Below, in pieces: positions 36,990 to 53,185 of a stretch of 64,000 bases of DNA. Each line of letters starts with the position of its first letter. Positions within the stretch are counted from its first letter, which is position 1. This DNA comes from Pseudomonas mosselii. GTDB taxonomy: Bacteria > Pseudomonadota > Gammaproteobacteria > Pseudomonadales > Pseudomonadaceae. A program made the position numbers and the translations under genes. The stretch spans positions 124,001-188,000 of the forward strand of contig NZ_QJRP01000001.1 of NCBI RefSeq assembly GCF_003205295.1, in the 5' to 3' direction. The notes under the pieces are model-generated. The model saw only the letters and a list, made by a program, of their open reading frames with translations, did no database searches and was not told the origin of the DNA.

Positions 36990-38840
36990 ATGCCCGTTTT
37001 CGATTACCGACAGCTCGACAGCACTGCCTCCTCCTCGCTCTATAAAGATGCCATGGCCCTGGCCACCTATGCCTACCATGGCATCGACGATGGCTTCAGC
37101 GCCGGCTATCAAAAGTACGGCTTCGGCCTGGGCCTGCCGGCCACCCTGGTCAAGGCGCTGATCGGCGGCACCGACAGCCAGGGCGTGATCCCGGGCATTC
37201 CGTGGAACCCCGATTCCGAAGCCCGGGCCCTGGCCCAGGTCAAGGCCGCCGGCTGGACGCCGATCAGCGCGGCGCAGCTGGGCTACCAGGGCAAGACCGA
37301 CGCCCGCGGCACCTTCCACGGCGAAGCGCCAGGCTACACCTCGGCGCAGGTGGAAATCCTCGGTCGCTATGACACCGCCGGCCAACTCAGCGGCATCGGC
37401 ATCGCCTTCCGCGGCACCAGCGGGCCGCGCGAGAACCTGCTGGGCGACACCATCGGCGATGCCATCAACGACCTGCTGGCGGCGATCGGCCCGGCCGGCT
37501 ATGCCCGTGACTATGCCGGTAACGCATTCGGGCAACTGCTCGCCGATGTGGCGGCCTTCGCCAAGGCCAACGGCCTGAGCGGCGCCGATGTCACCGTCAG
37601 TGGTCACAGCCTCGGCGGCCTGGCGGTCAACAGCCTGGCCGACCTGAGTGGCTCGCGCTGGGGCGGCTTCTACCAGGATGCGCGCTACGTCGCCTTCGCC
37701 TCGCCGACCCAGGCCGCCGACGCCGGCAAGGTGCTCAATATCGGCTACGAGAACGATCCGGTGTTCCGCGTGCTCGACGGCACCTCGGCGACCTGGGGCA
37801 CCCTGGGCGTGCACGATGGTGCCAAGGCCTCGGCCACCAACAACATCGTCAACTTCAATGACCACTACGCCTCCGACGCCTGGAACCTGCTGCCGTTCTC
37901 CATCGGCAACATCGCCACTTGGCTGTCGCACCTGCCGACGGCCTACGCCGATGGCCTTGGCCGGGTACTGGGCTCGTCGTTCTATCAATGGACCAGCCGC
38001 GACTCGACCATCGTGGTCAGTAACCTGTCCGATGTCACCCGTGGCTCGACCTGGGTCGAGGACCTCAATCGCAATGCCGAGCCGCACAAGGGCAGCACCT
38101 TCATCATCGGCTCCGACCAGAATGACCTGATCCACGGCGGGCGTGGCAACGACTACCTTGAAGGTCGGGCCGGCAACGACACCTTCCGCGACGACGGCGG
38201 CTTCAACCTGATCGACGGCGGCGCCGGCCATGACACCCTGAAGTTGCAGGACGCCCTGGCCAACCTGAGCATCGCCCGGGACGGCGAGGGCACGCTGTAC
38301 GTGCGCGATGGCCAGGGCGGCATCAGCCTGGTGCGCAATGTCGAGAACCTGGTGAGCAAGGAGTCGAGCCTGCTGATCTTCAGCAAGGAGGTCAGCCACG
38401 GGGTGGCGGCGCAAGGTCTGTTCGAGAGCGGCAAGGTCACGCCCTATGCGTCCTCGCTCAACGGCACACAGGCCGGCGACCAGCTGGTGGCGGGCAACCA
38501 GGGCCAGTGGCTGTTCGGCCTGGGCGGCGACGACCGGCTGCAGGGCGGCGCCGGCAATGACGTGCTGGTCGGTGGTGCGGGCAATGATGTGCTCATTGGC
38601 GGCGGCGGGCGCGACACCTTCCTGTTCAGCGAGCATTTTGGCCAGGACCGGGTGCTGGACTTCACCGGGCAGGACCGGCTGGTGTTCATTGGTGTGGATG
38701 GTGGTACGGCGACGCCGGACTGGCGTGCCCATGCCAGCCAGGTCGGCGATGACCTGGTGCTGAAGTTCGGCGGGGACAGCGTGACGCTGGTGGGGATCTC
38801 GGCGCAGTCACTGGGGGATGGTCAGGTCGTGATTGCCTGA
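36990..38840 (+). CDS. RTX lipase, TliA/LipA type, secreted by type I system
   Basis: 616-residue secreted triacylglycerol lipase of the P. fluorescens TliA kind. There is no N-terminal signal. The lipase domain has the nucleophile elbow VSGHSLGGLAV (Ser near residue 207), with later Asp and His. The C-terminal half carries calcium-binding RTX nonapeptides (GGRGNDYLEG, GGDDRLQGGAGND, GGAGNDVLIGGGG) and a hydrophobic end VTLVGISAQSLGDGQVVIA typical of type I export signals. The start MPVFDYRQLD is chosen by family; an upstream in-frame start at 36831 is unlikely. No ABC exporter genes are in the window. Confidence 0.92.
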   Translation: MPVFDYRQLDSTASSSLYKDAMALATYAYHGIDDGFSAGYQKYGFGLGLPATLVKALIGGTDSQGVIPGIPWNPDSEARALAQVKAAGWTPISAAQLGYQGKTDARGTFHGEAPGYTSAQVEILGRYDTAGQLSGIGIAFRGTSGPRENLLGDTIGDAINDLLAAIGPAGYARDYAGNAFGQLLADVAAFAKANGLSGADVTVSGHSLGGLAVNSLADLSGSRWGGFYQDARYVAFASPTQAADAGKVLNIGYENDPVFRVLDGTSATWGTLGVHDGAKASATNNIVNFNDHYASDAWNLLPFSIGNIATWLSHLPTAYADGLGRVLGSSFYQWTSRDSTIVVSNLSDVTRGSTWVEDLNRNAEPHKGSTFIIGSDQNDLIHGGRGNDYLEGRAGNDTFRDDGGFNLIDGGAGHDTLKLQDALANLSIARDGEGTLYVRDGQGGISLVRNVENLVSKESSLLIFSKEVSHGVAAQGLFESGKVTPYASSLNGTQAGDQLVAGNQGQWLFGLGGDDRLQGGAGNDVLVGGAGNDVLIGGGGRDTFLFSEHFGQDRVLDFTGQDRLVFIGVDGGTATPDWRAHASQVGDDLVLKFGGDSVTLVGISAQSLGDGQVVIA

Positions 38841-38857
38841 GGGGTAGGGCGTAACCC

Positions 38858-38974
38858 TGTAGGAGCGGCCTTGTGCCGCGAAAGGGCCGCATAGCGGCCC
38901 CGGCGATCTTTGCGTCAATGCTGAAATCGTGGGGCTGCTACGCAGCCCTTTCGCGACACAAGGCCGCTCCTACA
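38858..38974. repeat. REP pair (GGAGCGGCCTTGTGCCGCG type)
   Basis: 29-bp inverted arms at 38858-38886 and 38946-38974 with one or two mismatches, between the lipase gene and the GNAT gene. Could terminate both converging genes. Confidence 0.88.
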
Positions 38975-38999
38975 AGGAGCAGGCCGCCAACTTGGTGGC

Positions 39000-39434
39000 T
39001 CAGGCCATCTCGCACGAGTCGCGAACCATGTCCACGTGCGGGATGCCGGCCTCGAGGAACTCCTCGCTGACCACGCGGAACCCCAGGCGCTCGTAGAACG
39101 GCGTGGCGTGAACCTGGGCGCTGAGCATCTGCTGCTTGAGGTCGCGGTTCTGCGCCTCGACAATCACCGCGCGCATCAGCGCGTCGCCCACGTTCAGGCC
39201 GCGCCAGTCCTTGAGCACCGAGACCCGGCCGATGGTGCCGTCGGGCAGCAGGCGGGCGGTACCGATCGGGTAGTCGCCCTCCATGGCCAGGAAGTGCACG
39301 GCGGTCGGGTCCTCGGCGTCGAATTCCAGCTCCGGCGGCACGTGCTGCTCGGCGACGAACACGGCGCTGCGGATGCGGTGGATGTCGGCGTTGTCCTTGT
39401 GCCAGTCGGCCAGTCGAACACTGATCTTATTCAT
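39000..39434 (-). CDS. GNAT-family N-acetyltransferase (ElaA/YjcF-like)
   Basis: 144 residues. Acetyl-CoA loop GRVSVLKDWRGLNVGDALM near residues 70-88 and C-terminal ATPFYERLGFRVVSEEFLEA. The latter, with GIPHVDM, is characteristic of the YjcF/ElaA subgroup. It overlaps the roxA start-to-stop by 8 bp on the same strand, so it is translated from the same mRNA. Substrate unknown. Confidence 0.88.
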   Translation of the reverse strand: MNKISVRLADWHKDNADIHRIRSAVFVAEQHVPPELEFDAEDPTAVHFLAMEGDYPIGTARLLPDGTIGRVSVLKDWRGLNVGDALMRAVIVEAQNRDLKQQMLSAQVHATPFYERLGFRVVSEEFLEAGIPHVDMVRDSCEMA

Positions 39435-40593
39435 CGGCGAATCCCAGGCTGCCTTGCATGACCAGCTGTTGTACCAGCATCAGGCCGTCTTCGTCCTCCA
39501 GCCACTGCCCAAGGTTCTCGCTGTGCAGGGCGTCGGCGGAGCAGATCAGCTTCAGCAGTTCGCGCAGTTTGCCCGGCAGCGGGCAGCTGCGACCGCTGGC
39601 GAACAGCAGCAGATCGTCACCGAACTCCGACCAGGCCATACGAGCGCTCGGGTTGCGGATCAGGATGGCGCCCTGGCCGAGGTAGTCGAGCAGCTCCTGT
39701 TCGCTCAGCTCTTCGCCTACCACCTGCTCGGGATAACGAGGCTCGGTCATGAACTGGCCGAACCAGGTCAGCAGCAGGTCCTTGTCGGCCATGTGCTTGT
39801 CGATCAGCGCCTTGAGACGGTCCAGGGCATCGTGCTGGATCTGGTGCGGGTCGCTGACCGGCTGGGCGTCGGCGTCGCTGTAGCGCTCTTCATCCGGCAG
39901 GAACTGGCCGAGGAAGTCGGTGAAGTGGGTCAGCACTTCGGCGGCGCTCGGGGCGCGGAAGCCCACCGAGTAGGTCAGGCACTCGCTCTCGGCAACGCCG
40001 TAGTGGGCCAGGCGCGGCGGCAGATAGAGCATGTCGCCCGGCTCCAGGGTCCACTCATCGCTCTGCTCGAAGTCGGCCAGGATGCGCAGGTCGGCGTGGT
40101 CGATCAGCGCGCTGTCGCTGTTGCACATCTGTCCGACTTTCCAGTTGCGCGTGCCGTCGCCCTGCAGCAGGAATACGTCGTAGTTGTCGAAGTGCGGGCC
40201 GACGCTGCCGCCGGGCGCCGCGTAGCTGATCATCACATCGTCGATGCGCCAGCTGGGCAGGAAGCGGAACTCTTCGAGCAGCTCGGCGACTTCCGGCACG
40301 AACTGGTCCACGGCCTGCACCAGCAGGGTCCAGTCACGCTCGGGCAGGTCGCTGAAGGCGTCCTCGGCGAACGGGCCGCGGCGCAGCTCCCACGGGCGCT
40401 CGCCGTGCTCGAGCACCAGGCGCGACTCGACTTCTTCTTCCAGGGCCAGGCCGGCCAGCTCGTCGGCGTCGATGGGGCTGACGAAGTCGGGGAAGGCCTG
40501 GCGCACCAGCAGCGGCTTCTTCTGCCAGTAGTCGCGCAGGAATTCACGGGCCGTGAGGCCGCCCAACAGTTGCAGTGGAGTATCAGAATTCAT
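39427..40593 (-). CDS. roxA: Ribosomal protein-hydroxylating JmjC/cupin oxygenase RoxA
   Basis: 388-residue 2-oxoglutarate/Fe(II) oxygenase related to E. coli YcfD, which hydroxylates an Arg of ribosomal protein L16. The iron ligands are in PHFDNYD (His134, Asp136) and His197 in RLAHYGV. The acidic C-terminal winged-helix part is present. The start at ATG 40593 is preferred to the in-frame TTG at 40599. Gene order purB-roxA-GNAT lies downstream of the mnmA-hflD-purB block. Confidence 0.9.
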   Translation of the reverse strand: MNSDTPLQLLGGLTAREFLRDYWQKKPLLVRQAFPDFVSPIDADELAGLALEEEVESRLVLEHGERPWELRRGPFAEDAFSDLPERDWTLLVQAVDQFVPEVAELLEEFRFLPSWRIDDVMISYAAPGGSVGPHFDNYDVFLLQGDGTRNWKVGQMCNSDSALIDHADLRILADFEQSDEWTLEPGDMLYLPPRLAHYGVAESECLTYSVGFRAPSAAEVLTHFTDFLGQFLPDEERYSDADAQPVSDPHQIQHDALDRLKALIDKHMADKDLLLTWFGQFMTEPRYPEQVVGEELSEQELLDYLGQGAILIRNPSARMAWSEFGDDLLLFASGRSCPLPGKLRELLKLICSADALHSENLGQWLEDEDGLMLVQQLVMQGSLGFADE

Positions 40594-40632
40594 GTTCAAC
40601 CTATTGAAAAAACTTGGTTTTCGTACGGGAAT

Positions 40633-40658
40633 AAAAACGCCCGGCCAGGCCGGGCGTT
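40633..40658 (-). terminator. Terminator after purB
   Basis: AACGCCCGGCC/GGCCGGGCGTT stem (11 bp, 1-base loop); on the minus strand it is followed by a T-run, as expected for purB. Confidence 0.9.
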
Positions 40659-40674
40659 AGGCGCGGGGTGCAGG

Positions 40675-42913
<2,239 letters not shown>

Positions 42914-42917
<4 letters not shown>

Positions 42918-44038
42918 CGACGCGGGCTCCACGGCTCGGCGTTCTCGATCACGCCGCCGCCCAGGCATACCTCGCCGTCATAGAACACCACCGACTGGCC
43001 CGGGGTGACGGCGCGCTGCGGCTCGTCGAACACGGCGCGGTAGCCGCTCTCGGTGCGTTCCAGGGTGCACTGCTGGTCACCCTGGCGGTAACGCACCTTG
43101 GCGGTCAGGCGGCGCGGGCTGGACAGGTCGACCGGGTTGACCCAGAAGATCTCCGAGGCCAGCAGGGCGCGGGAGAACAGCCACGGGTGCTCGTTGCCCT
43201 GGCCGACCACCAGTACGTTGCGCGAGAGGTCTTTCTCCAGCACGTACCACGGCTCGTCGCCGGCGTCCTTCAGGCCGCCGATGCCCAGGCCCTGGCGCTG
43301 GCCGATGGTGTGGTACATCAGGCCATGGTGCTGACCGATCACTTCGCCCTCGGTGGTCTGGATCTCGCCGGGCTGGGCCGGCAGGTACTGCTTGAGGAAG
43401 TCGCTGAAGCGGCGCTCGCCGATGAAGCAGATGCCGGTGGAGTCCTTCTTCTTGGCGGTGGCCAGGCCGTGTTTCTCGGCGATGGCGCGTACCTCGGGCT
43501 TTTCCAGCTCGCCCACCGGGAACAGGGTGCGGGCGATTTCCTTGCCGCCGACGGCGTGCAGGAAGTAGCTCTGGTCCTTGTTCGGGTCCAGGCCCTTGAG
43601 CAGTTCGGTCAGTTCACCGGTGTCGCGACGGCGCACGTAGTGGCCGGTGGCGATCAGGTCGGCGCCCAGGGACAGGGCGTAGTCGAGGAACGCCTTGAAC
43701 TTGATCTCGCGGTTGCAGAGGATGTCCGGGTTGGGCGTGCGGCCGGCCTTGTACTCCTCGAGGAAGTGCTCGAACACGTTGTCCCAGTATTCGGCGGCGA
43801 AGTTGGCGGTGTGCAGCTTGATGCCGATGCGGTCGCACACGGCCTGGGCGTCGGCCAGGTCTTCGCGGGCGGTGCAGTATTCGGTGCCGTCGTCCTCTTC
43901 CCAGTTCTTCATGAACAGACCTTCCACCTGGTAGCCCTGCTCGATGAGCAGAAGGGCGGAGACGGAAGAGTCCACGCCGCCGGACATGCCGACGATGACG
44001 CGGGTCTTGGCGGGGTCTTTGAGTGCTGGGCTGGTCAT
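42914..44038 (-). CDS. mnmA: tRNA 2-thiouridine(34) synthase MnmA
   Basis: Adds sulfur to U34 of tRNA Lys, Glu and Gln. It has 374 residues, with the ATP pyrophosphatase loop [12 protein letters not shown] at residues 17-28, the nucleophilic Cys108 in [10 protein letters not shown], and Cys204 in [11 protein letters not shown], the pair that relays sulfur. It overlaps hflD and follows nudJ by 59 bp on the same strand. Confidence 0.97.
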
Positions 44039-44097
44039 GGCTACCGGTGTGTATCAGAGGGGAAAAACGCCGATTCTATCAAACCCGCGGGCTGGCG

Positions 44098-44538
44098 TCA
44101 GTCGCGCAGCAGATCGAGGCTGTGCAGCGGGCCTGCCAGGTAGTCGTCGAGGCAGCGCGGTACCAGCTCGCTGCGCCAGCGCGACGGCTCGGCCAGCAGC
44201 TCGTCGCGGGTCAGCCACACGGCGCGGACGATGTCGCTGTCCAGCGCCAGGTCAGCGTGATGGCGCACGGGGCGGGCGGCGAAGCAGATGCGCTGGTAGG
44301 TGACGCCGTTGCTCGGGGCGGTATAGAGGTAGATGCCGACCACTGCGGTGAGTTCGACCTCCCAGGCGGTTTCCTCGAGGGTTTCGCGCAGGGCGGCCTG
44401 GGCGATGGTTTCGTTGGCTTCGAGGTGGCCGGCGGGCTGGTTGAAGACGTGCTGGCCGGCTTTGAACTCTTCGACGAAGAGGAACTTGCCGTCGTGTTCG
44501 ACAACGGTGGCGACGGTGATGTGGGGTTGCCAGGTCAT
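44098..44538 (-). CDS. nudJ: Nudix hydrolase NudJ (HMP-PP/nucleotide phosphatase)
   Basis: 146-residue Nudix protein, box GHLEANETIAQAALRETLEE (residues 38-57). In E. coli NudJ hydrolyses thiamine precursor HMP-PP and nucleotide di- and triphosphates. The family start MTWQPHITVATVVEHDGKFL and the C-terminal half fit. It is first in the nudJ-mnmA-hflD(-purB) order, which is the same as in E. coli. Confidence 0.92.
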   Translation of the reverse strand: MTWQPHITVATVVEHDGKFLFVEEFKAGQHVFNQPAGHLEANETIAQAALRETLEETAWEVELTAVVGIYLYTAPSNGVTYQRICFAARPVRHHADLALDSDIVRAVWLTRDELLAEPSRWRSELVPRCLDDYLAGPLHSLDLLRD

Positions 44539-44566
44539 ATGCGATTCCTATGGTAGGCGCGTGCCT

Positions 44567-44683
44567 TGTAGGAGCGGCCTTGTGTCGCGAAAGGGCCGCA
44601 ACGCGGCCCCGGCAATTTCCGCTGCGAAGCTGAAATCCTGGGGCCGCTTCGCAGCCCTTTCGCGACACAAGGCCGCTCCTACA
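44567..44683. repeat. REP pair (TGTAGGAGCGGCCTTGTG type)
   Basis: 30-bp inverted arms, TGTAGGAGCGGCCTTGTGTC... at 44567 and its complement ending at 44683, between nudJ and the monomeric idh. Confidence 0.88.
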
Positions 44684-44758
44684 GGGGTTGAGGCTGTCCT
44701 TCAGAAAGCACAAACCCCGGTGCGTGGCCGGGGTCTGTGCTGTTACGTCAAGCGAACC

Positions 44759-48691
<3,933 letters not shown>

Positions 48692-48698
48692 GCGGGGC

Positions 48699-48742
48699 AA
48701 AAAACCGGTCGCCTCTTCTATTAAAGGGGCGACCGGTTTTTT
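48699..48742. terminator. Bidirectional terminator between icd and cspD
   Basis: AAAAAACCGGTCGCC pairs with GGCGACCGGTTTTTT (15-bp stem) around a 14-base loop, with A/T tails for both converging genes. Confidence 0.92.
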
Positions 48743-48767
48743 CGTTTACCGGCAGACAGGTCGGGGA

Positions 48768-49022
48768 TCAGACTTCGACAGTGTTGCCCGGGTTCGTCGC
48801 GCTGGCATGGACACTGCTGGTGGCGCTTCTGATGTCGGTCGCGTGCAGCCCTTTGGGGCCCTGGATGATCTCGAAGTTCACGGCTTGGCCTGCTTTCAGC
48901 GTTTTGTAACCGTCCATCTGGATCGCTGAATAATGGGCGAACAGATCATCAGTCTTGCCGTCCTCGTTGATGAATCCGTAGCCCTTGGCATTGTTGAACC
49001 ACTTGACTTTACCGCTTGCCAT
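48768..49022 (-). CDS. cspD: Cold-shock-like protein CspD
   Basis: 84-residue cold-shock-domain protein, starting MASGKVKWFNNAKGYGFINE. RNP1 (KGYGFI) and RNP2 (DLFAHYSAI) are intact and a short Thr/Ser/Asn-rich tail follows. CspD in E. coli is a stationary-phase inhibitor of replication. It is divergent from clpS, as in E. coli, where ClpAPS also degrades CspD. Confidence 0.92.
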   Translation of the reverse strand: MASGKVKWFNNAKGYGFINEDGKTDDLFAHYSAIQMDGYKTLKAGQAVNFEIIQGPKGLHATDIRSATSSVHASATNPGNTVEV

Positions 49023-49253
49023 CCCTATGTCCCTCTGCAAAGGACTCCATCACTGGAGTATCATCCACTTCATCCGCATACGAACCTTGCGAGAAAATCT
49101 GGTTGACTGCGCGGATCTTTATCGACCACGGTGGGTTCTTATTGGTTGTAACACCGTTTTGCCGATAGTCAAGGTCAGCCGGCGCCCGCGCCGGGACAGG
49201 CCTGCGCGGTCAACCCACAACCTTAACTTGTCGATCATGATGAAATTCTTTCC

Positions 49254-49628
49254 ATGCATGTACTCAGTGAGATTCGACTAACATTCAATCAGGATCGCCC
49301 CCAGTCGCATGAGGACGGGCATGAGGACGATGGCGCGGGCCTTGCTGTCCAGGAGGCCAAGCCGATCCTGCAGGCACCGCCGATGTACAAGGTGGTTTTG
49401 TTCAACGATGACTACACGCCGATGGATTTCGTCGTCGAAGTGCTCGAGACGTTCTTCAATCTGAACCGCGAGCTGGCGACCAAGATCATGCTGACCGTCC
49501 ATACCGAAGGACGGGCAGTGTGCGGATTGTTTACCCGGGACATCGCCGAGACAAAGGCCATGCAGGTCAACCAATACGCCAGGGAAAGCCAGCATCCGCT
49601 ACTCTGTGAAATCGAGAAGGACGGTTAA
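49254..49628 (+). CDS. clpS: ClpS adaptor, N-degron recognition
   Basis: 124-residue adaptor that binds N-terminal Leu, Phe, Trp and Tyr and delivers the protein to ClpAP. The ClpS core is clear: [20 protein letters not shown] with the hydrophobic-pocket residues, then [20 protein letters not shown] and the C-terminal helix. The flexible N-terminus (residues 1-42) carries the ClpA-engaging region. clpA begins 30 bp downstream, so they form one operon. Confidence 0.96.
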   Translation: MHVLSEIRLTFNQDRPQSHEDGHEDDGAGLAVQEAKPILQAPPMYKVVLFNDDYTPMDFVVEVLETFFNLNRELATKIMLTVHTEGRAVCGLFTRDIAETKAMQVNQYARESQHPLLCEIEKDG

Positions 49629-49658
49629 TCGCCGACCACTTGGGTATGAGGTGAAGCT

Positions 49659-51929
49659 ATGTTAAACCGCGAGCTCGAAGTCACCCTCAATCTGGCCTTC
49701 AAGGAGGCCCGTTCGAAGCGTCATGAGTTCATGACTGTCGAACACCTGCTGCTGGCACTCCTTGACAATGAGGCTGCCGCGACCGTTCTGCGCGCCTGTG
49801 GCGCTAATCTCGACAAACTCAAGCACGACCTGCAGGAGTTCATCGATTCGACCACCCCGCTGATCCCCGTGCATGACGAGGACCGCGAGACGCAACCGAC
49901 CCTGGGCTTCCAGCGTGTGCTGCAGCGTGCCGTGTTCCACGTGCAGAGTTCCGGCAAGCGCGAAGTGACCGGTGCGAACGTGCTGGTGGCGATCTTCAGC
50001 GAACAGGAAAGCCAGGCGGTGTTCCTGCTCAAGCAGCAGAGCGTGGCGCGCATCGACGTCGTCAACTACATCGCCCACGGCATCAGCAAGGTGCCGGGCC
50101 ACGGCTCGCACAGCGAAAGCGAGCAGGACATGCAGGACGAGGAGGGCGGCGAAGCGTCGTCCTCCAGCAACCCGCTGGATGCCTATGCCAGCAACCTGAA
50201 CGAGCTGGCCCGGGCCGGGCGCATCGACCCGCTGGTCGGGCGCGAGCAGGAAGTCGAACGCGTGGCGCAGATCCTTGCCCGCCGGCGCAAGAACAACCCG
50301 CTGCTGGTTGGCGAGGCCGGCGTGGGCAAGACCGCCATTGCCGAAGGCCTGGCCAAGCGCATCGTCGACGGCCAGGTGCCCGACCTGCTCGCCCAGAGCG
50401 TGGTCTACTCCCTGGATCTCGGCGCGCTGCTGGCCGGCACCAAGTATCGCGGCGACTTCGAAAAGCGCTTCAAGGCGCTGCTCGGCGAGCTGAAAAAACG
50501 TCCGCAGGCCATCCTGTTCATCGACGAGATCCACACCATCATTGGCGCCGGCGCGGCTTCCGGTGGCGTGATGGATGCGTCCAACCTGCTCAAGCCGCTG
50601 TTGTCGTCCGGTGAGATCCGTTGCATCGGCTCCACCACCTTCCAGGAGTTCCGCGGCATCTTCGAGAAGGATCGCGCCCTGGCGCGGCGCTTCCAGAAGG
50701 TCGACGTCACCGAGCCGTCGGTGGAGGACACCGTGGGCATCCTGCGCGGGCTCAAGGGGCGCTTCGAAAGCCACCACAACATCGAGTACAGCGACGAGGC
50801 CCTGCGCGCCGCCGCCGAACTGGCCTCGCGCTACATCAATGACCGGCACATGCCGGACAAGGCCATCGACGTGATCGACGAGGCCGGCGCCTACCAGCGC
50901 CTGCAGCCGGAAGCCAACCGGGTCAAGCGCATCGATGTGCCGCAGGTCGAGGACATCGTTGCCAAGATCGCGCGGATTCCGCCGAAGCACGTCACCAGCT
51001 CCGACAAGGAGCTGCTGCGCAACCTCGAGCGTGACCTGAAGCTGACCGTGTTCGGCCAGGATGCGGCGATCGACTCGCTGGCCACCGCCATCAAGCTGTC
51101 CCGTGCCGGTCTCAAGGCGCCGGACAAGCCGGTCGGCTCGTTCCTGTTCGCCGGCCCCACCGGGGTGGGCAAGACCGAGGCCGCCCGTCAGCTGGCCAAG
51201 GCCCTGGGCGTTGAGCTGGTGCGCTTCGACATGTCCGAGTACATGGAGCGGCACACCGTGTCGCGCCTGATCGGTGCGCCGCCCGGCTATGTCGGGTTCG
51301 ACCAGGGTGGTCTCCTGACCGAGGCCATCACCAAGCAACCGCACTGCGTGCTGCTGCTCGACGAGATCGAGAAGGCCCACCCGGAAGTCTTCAACCTGCT
51401 GCTGCAGGTGATGGACCACGGCACTCTGACCGACAACAACGGGCGCAAGGCGGACTTCCGCAACGTGATCCTGATCATGACCACCAACGCCGGTGCTGAA
51501 ACCGCCGCGCGGGCCTCGATCGGTTTCACCCACCAGGACCACTCGTCCGATGCGATGGAGGTGATCCGCAAGAGCTTCACGCCGGAGTTCCGCAACCGCC
51601 TGGACACCATCATCCAGTTCGGCCGCCTGTCCCACGAGACGATCAAGAGCATCGTCGACAAGTTCCTCATCGAACTGCAGGCGCAGCTGGAAGACAAGCG
51701 TGTGCTGCTTGAGGTCACCGACGCCGCTCGTGGCTGGCTGGCGGCCTCGGGCTACGACGTGCAGATGGGCGCGCGGCCGATGGCGCGGCTGATCCAGGAC
51801 AAGATCAAGCGGCCCTTGGCCGAAGAGATCCTGTTCGGTGAGCTGGCCGAGCACGGTGGCGTGGTGCACATCGACCTGCGCGATGGCGAGCTGGTGTTCG
51901 ACTACGAGACCACGGCTGAAATCGCGTAA
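49659..51929 (+). CDS. clpA: ClpA AAA+ unfoldase of the ClpAP protease
   Basis: 756-residue ATPase that unfolds substrates into ClpP. The N-domain (residues 1-145) is followed by a first AAA+ module with Walker A GEAGVGKT near residue 217, a second with GPTGVGKT near 499, and Walker [14 protein letters not shown]. The ClpP-binding IGL/IGF-type loop is present as ASIGFTHQ around residue 624. No clpP is in the window. The tail carries many acidic residues. Confidence 0.97.
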   Translation: MLNRELEVTLNLAFKEARSKRHEFMTVEHLLLALLDNEAAATVLRACGANLDKLKHDLQEFIDSTTPLIPVHDEDRETQPTLGFQRVLQRAVFHVQSSGKREVTGANVLVAIFSEQESQAVFLLKQQSVARIDVVNYIAHGISKVPGHGSHSESEQDMQDEEGGEASSSSNPLDAYASNLNELARAGRIDPLVGREQEVERVAQILARRRKNNPLLVGEAGVGKTAIAEGLAKRIVDGQVPDLLAQSVVYSLDLGALLAGTKYRGDFEKRFKALLGELKKRPQAILFIDEIHTIIGAGAASGGVMDASNLLKPLLSSGEIRCIGSTTFQEFRGIFEKDRALARRFQKVDVTEPSVEDTVGILRGLKGRFESHHNIEYSDEALRAAAELASRYINDRHMPDKAIDVIDEAGAYQRLQPEANRVKRIDVPQVEDIVAKIARIPPKHVTSSDKELLRNLERDLKLTVFGQDAAIDSLATAIKLSRAGLKAPDKPVGSFLFAGPTGVGKTEAARQLAKALGVELVRFDMSEYMERHTVSRLIGAPPGYVGFDQGGLLTEAITKQPHCVLLLDEIEKAHPEVFNLLLQVMDHGTLTDNNGRKADFRNVILIMTTNAGAETAARASIGFTHQDHSSDAMEVIRKSFTPEFRNRLDTIIQFGRLSHETIKSIVDKFLIELQAQLEDKRVLLEVTDAARGWLAASGYDVQMGARPMARLIQDKIKRPLAEEILFGELAEHGGVVHIDLRDGELVFDYETTAEIA

Positions 51930-51947
51930 GGCTGGGGCCGCTGGGCG

Positions 51948-52023
51948 GCCCTTTCGCGGCGCAAGGCCGCTCCTACAGGGGATTTCATATTTCTGTAGGG
52001 GCGGCCTTGTGCCGCGAAAGGGC
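51948..52023. repeat. REP pair (CCTTTCGCGGC/GCGGCCTTG type)
   Basis: Arms of 31 bp with two to three mismatches, at 51948-51978 and 51993-52023, between clpA and infA. Confidence 0.85.
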
Positions 52024-52054
52024 TGCAAAGCAGCCCCGCTTTATGAGGACCCAC

Positions 52055-52085
52055 AAAAAAGCCCGGCACATTGGCCGGGCTTTTT
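52055..52085. terminator. Bidirectional terminator between clpA and infA
   Basis: AAAAAAGCCCGGC pairs with GCCGGGCTTTTT around a short loop; T-runs on both strands serve both converging genes. Confidence 0.92.
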
Positions 52086-52097
52086 CATGGCTGGAGC

Positions 52098-52316
52098 TTA
52101 GCGCGCACGGTAGGTGATGCGGCCCTTGCTCAGGTCGTACGGTGTCAGTTCGACGCGGACCTTGTCGCCAGTGAGAATACGGATGTAGTTCTTGCGCATC
52201 TTGCCAGAGATGTGCGCGGTAACGACGTGCCCGTTTTCCAACTCCACGCGGAACATGGTGTTGGGCAGGGTGTCGACGACAGTGCCTTCCATTTCGAAGC
52301 TGTCTTCTTTCGACAT
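52098..52316 (-). CDS. infA: Translation initiation factor IF-1
   Basis: 72-residue OB-fold S1-like protein, starting [20 protein letters not shown], matching IF-1 throughout ([20 protein letters not shown], then the basic tail). An upstream in-frame start at 52370 is rejected because the family begins at 52316. It is the last gene of the aat-bpt-infA block. Confidence 0.97.
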
Positions 52317-52420
52317 GCAGTAAAGCCCTCGGTATCCAGTGATGGCCCGACGCACGACTGCACCGGGCAAAAAAAGTGGCGTGGATTATGCCCGAAATTT
52401 GTGTTTCAAGCCAATGTCTT

Positions 52421-53128
52421 TCAGTTGAGGGTGACCCAGCGCTGGTTGATCAGCAGTTCAATGGGGCGGTACTGGGTCTTGTAGTTCATCTTCTTGCAAT
52501 TCTTGATCCAGTAACCGAGGTACACCGCCTCGAGGTCCTGGCGCAGGGCCTCGGTGATCTGCCAGAGGATGGCATAGCGCCCCAGGCTGCGGCGTTCCTC
52601 CTCGGGTTCATAGAAGGTGTACACCGCCGACAGGCCGTTGGGCAGCAGGTCGCACACCGCCACGGCCAGCAGCCGGCCCTCCAGGCGGAACTCGTAGAAC
52701 CAGCAGAACGGCAGGTCGCGGACCAGGAAGGTGGAGAACTGGTCGCGGCTGGGCGGGTACATGTCGCCGTCGGCGTGGCGCTGTTCGATATAGCGCCGGT
52801 ACAGGTCGAAGTATTCTTCCTTGAAGCACGGTCGGGCGGCAGTGACGGTCAGGTCGGCGTTGCGCTTGAGGATACGGCGTTGCTGGCGGTTGGGAATGAA
52901 GCGCGCCGCCGGGATGCGCGCTGGCACGCAGGCGTTGCATTGCTGGCAATGGGGGCGATAGAGGTGGTCGCCGCTGCGGCGAAAGCCCATTTCCGACAGA
53001 TCGGCATAGACGTGCACGTCCATCGGCTGACTCGGGTCGAGAAACAGCGTGGTCGCCTGCTCGTCCGGCAGGTAGCTGCAGGAGTGGGGTTGAGTGGCAT
53101 AGAACTTCAACCGCGCCAGCTCTGTCAT
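52421..53128 (-). CDS. bpt: Aspartate/glutamate leucyltransferase (Bpt/Ate family)
   Basis: 235-residue tRNA-dependent aminoacyltransferase that adds Leu (Bpt) or Arg (Ate in eukaryotes) to proteins starting with Asp or Glu. The Cys-rich [13 protein letters not shown] segment (zinc/haem-type CxxC pair) near residue 67 and the catalytic [17 protein letters not shown] near the C-terminus are family hallmarks. It starts at ATG 53128, 6 bp after AAGGGG. It sits 57 bp after aat on the same strand; together they generate substrates for ClpS-ClpA. Confidence 0.93.
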   Translation of the reverse strand: MTELARLKFYATQPHSCSYLPDEQATTLFLDPSQPMDVHVYADLSEMGFRRSGDHLYRPHCQQCNACVPARIPAARFIPNRQQRRILKRNADLTVTAARPCFKEEYFDLYRRYIEQRHADGDMYPPSRDQFSTFLVRDLPFCWFYEFRLEGRLLAVAVCDLLPNGLSAVYTFYEPEEERRSLGRYAILWQITEALRQDLEAVYLGYWIKNCKKMNYKTQYRPIELLINQRWVTLN

Positions 53129-53185
53129 GATCAACCCCTTAGGTGAGACGTTGTCTCTAAGTGTAAGCCAGCTCCGGGAACTCGC

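Noticed and set aside
51930..52097. tRNA-Ser between clpA and infA, as in E. coli
   Set aside because: Only a REP pair and a terminator are present; no cloverleaf.
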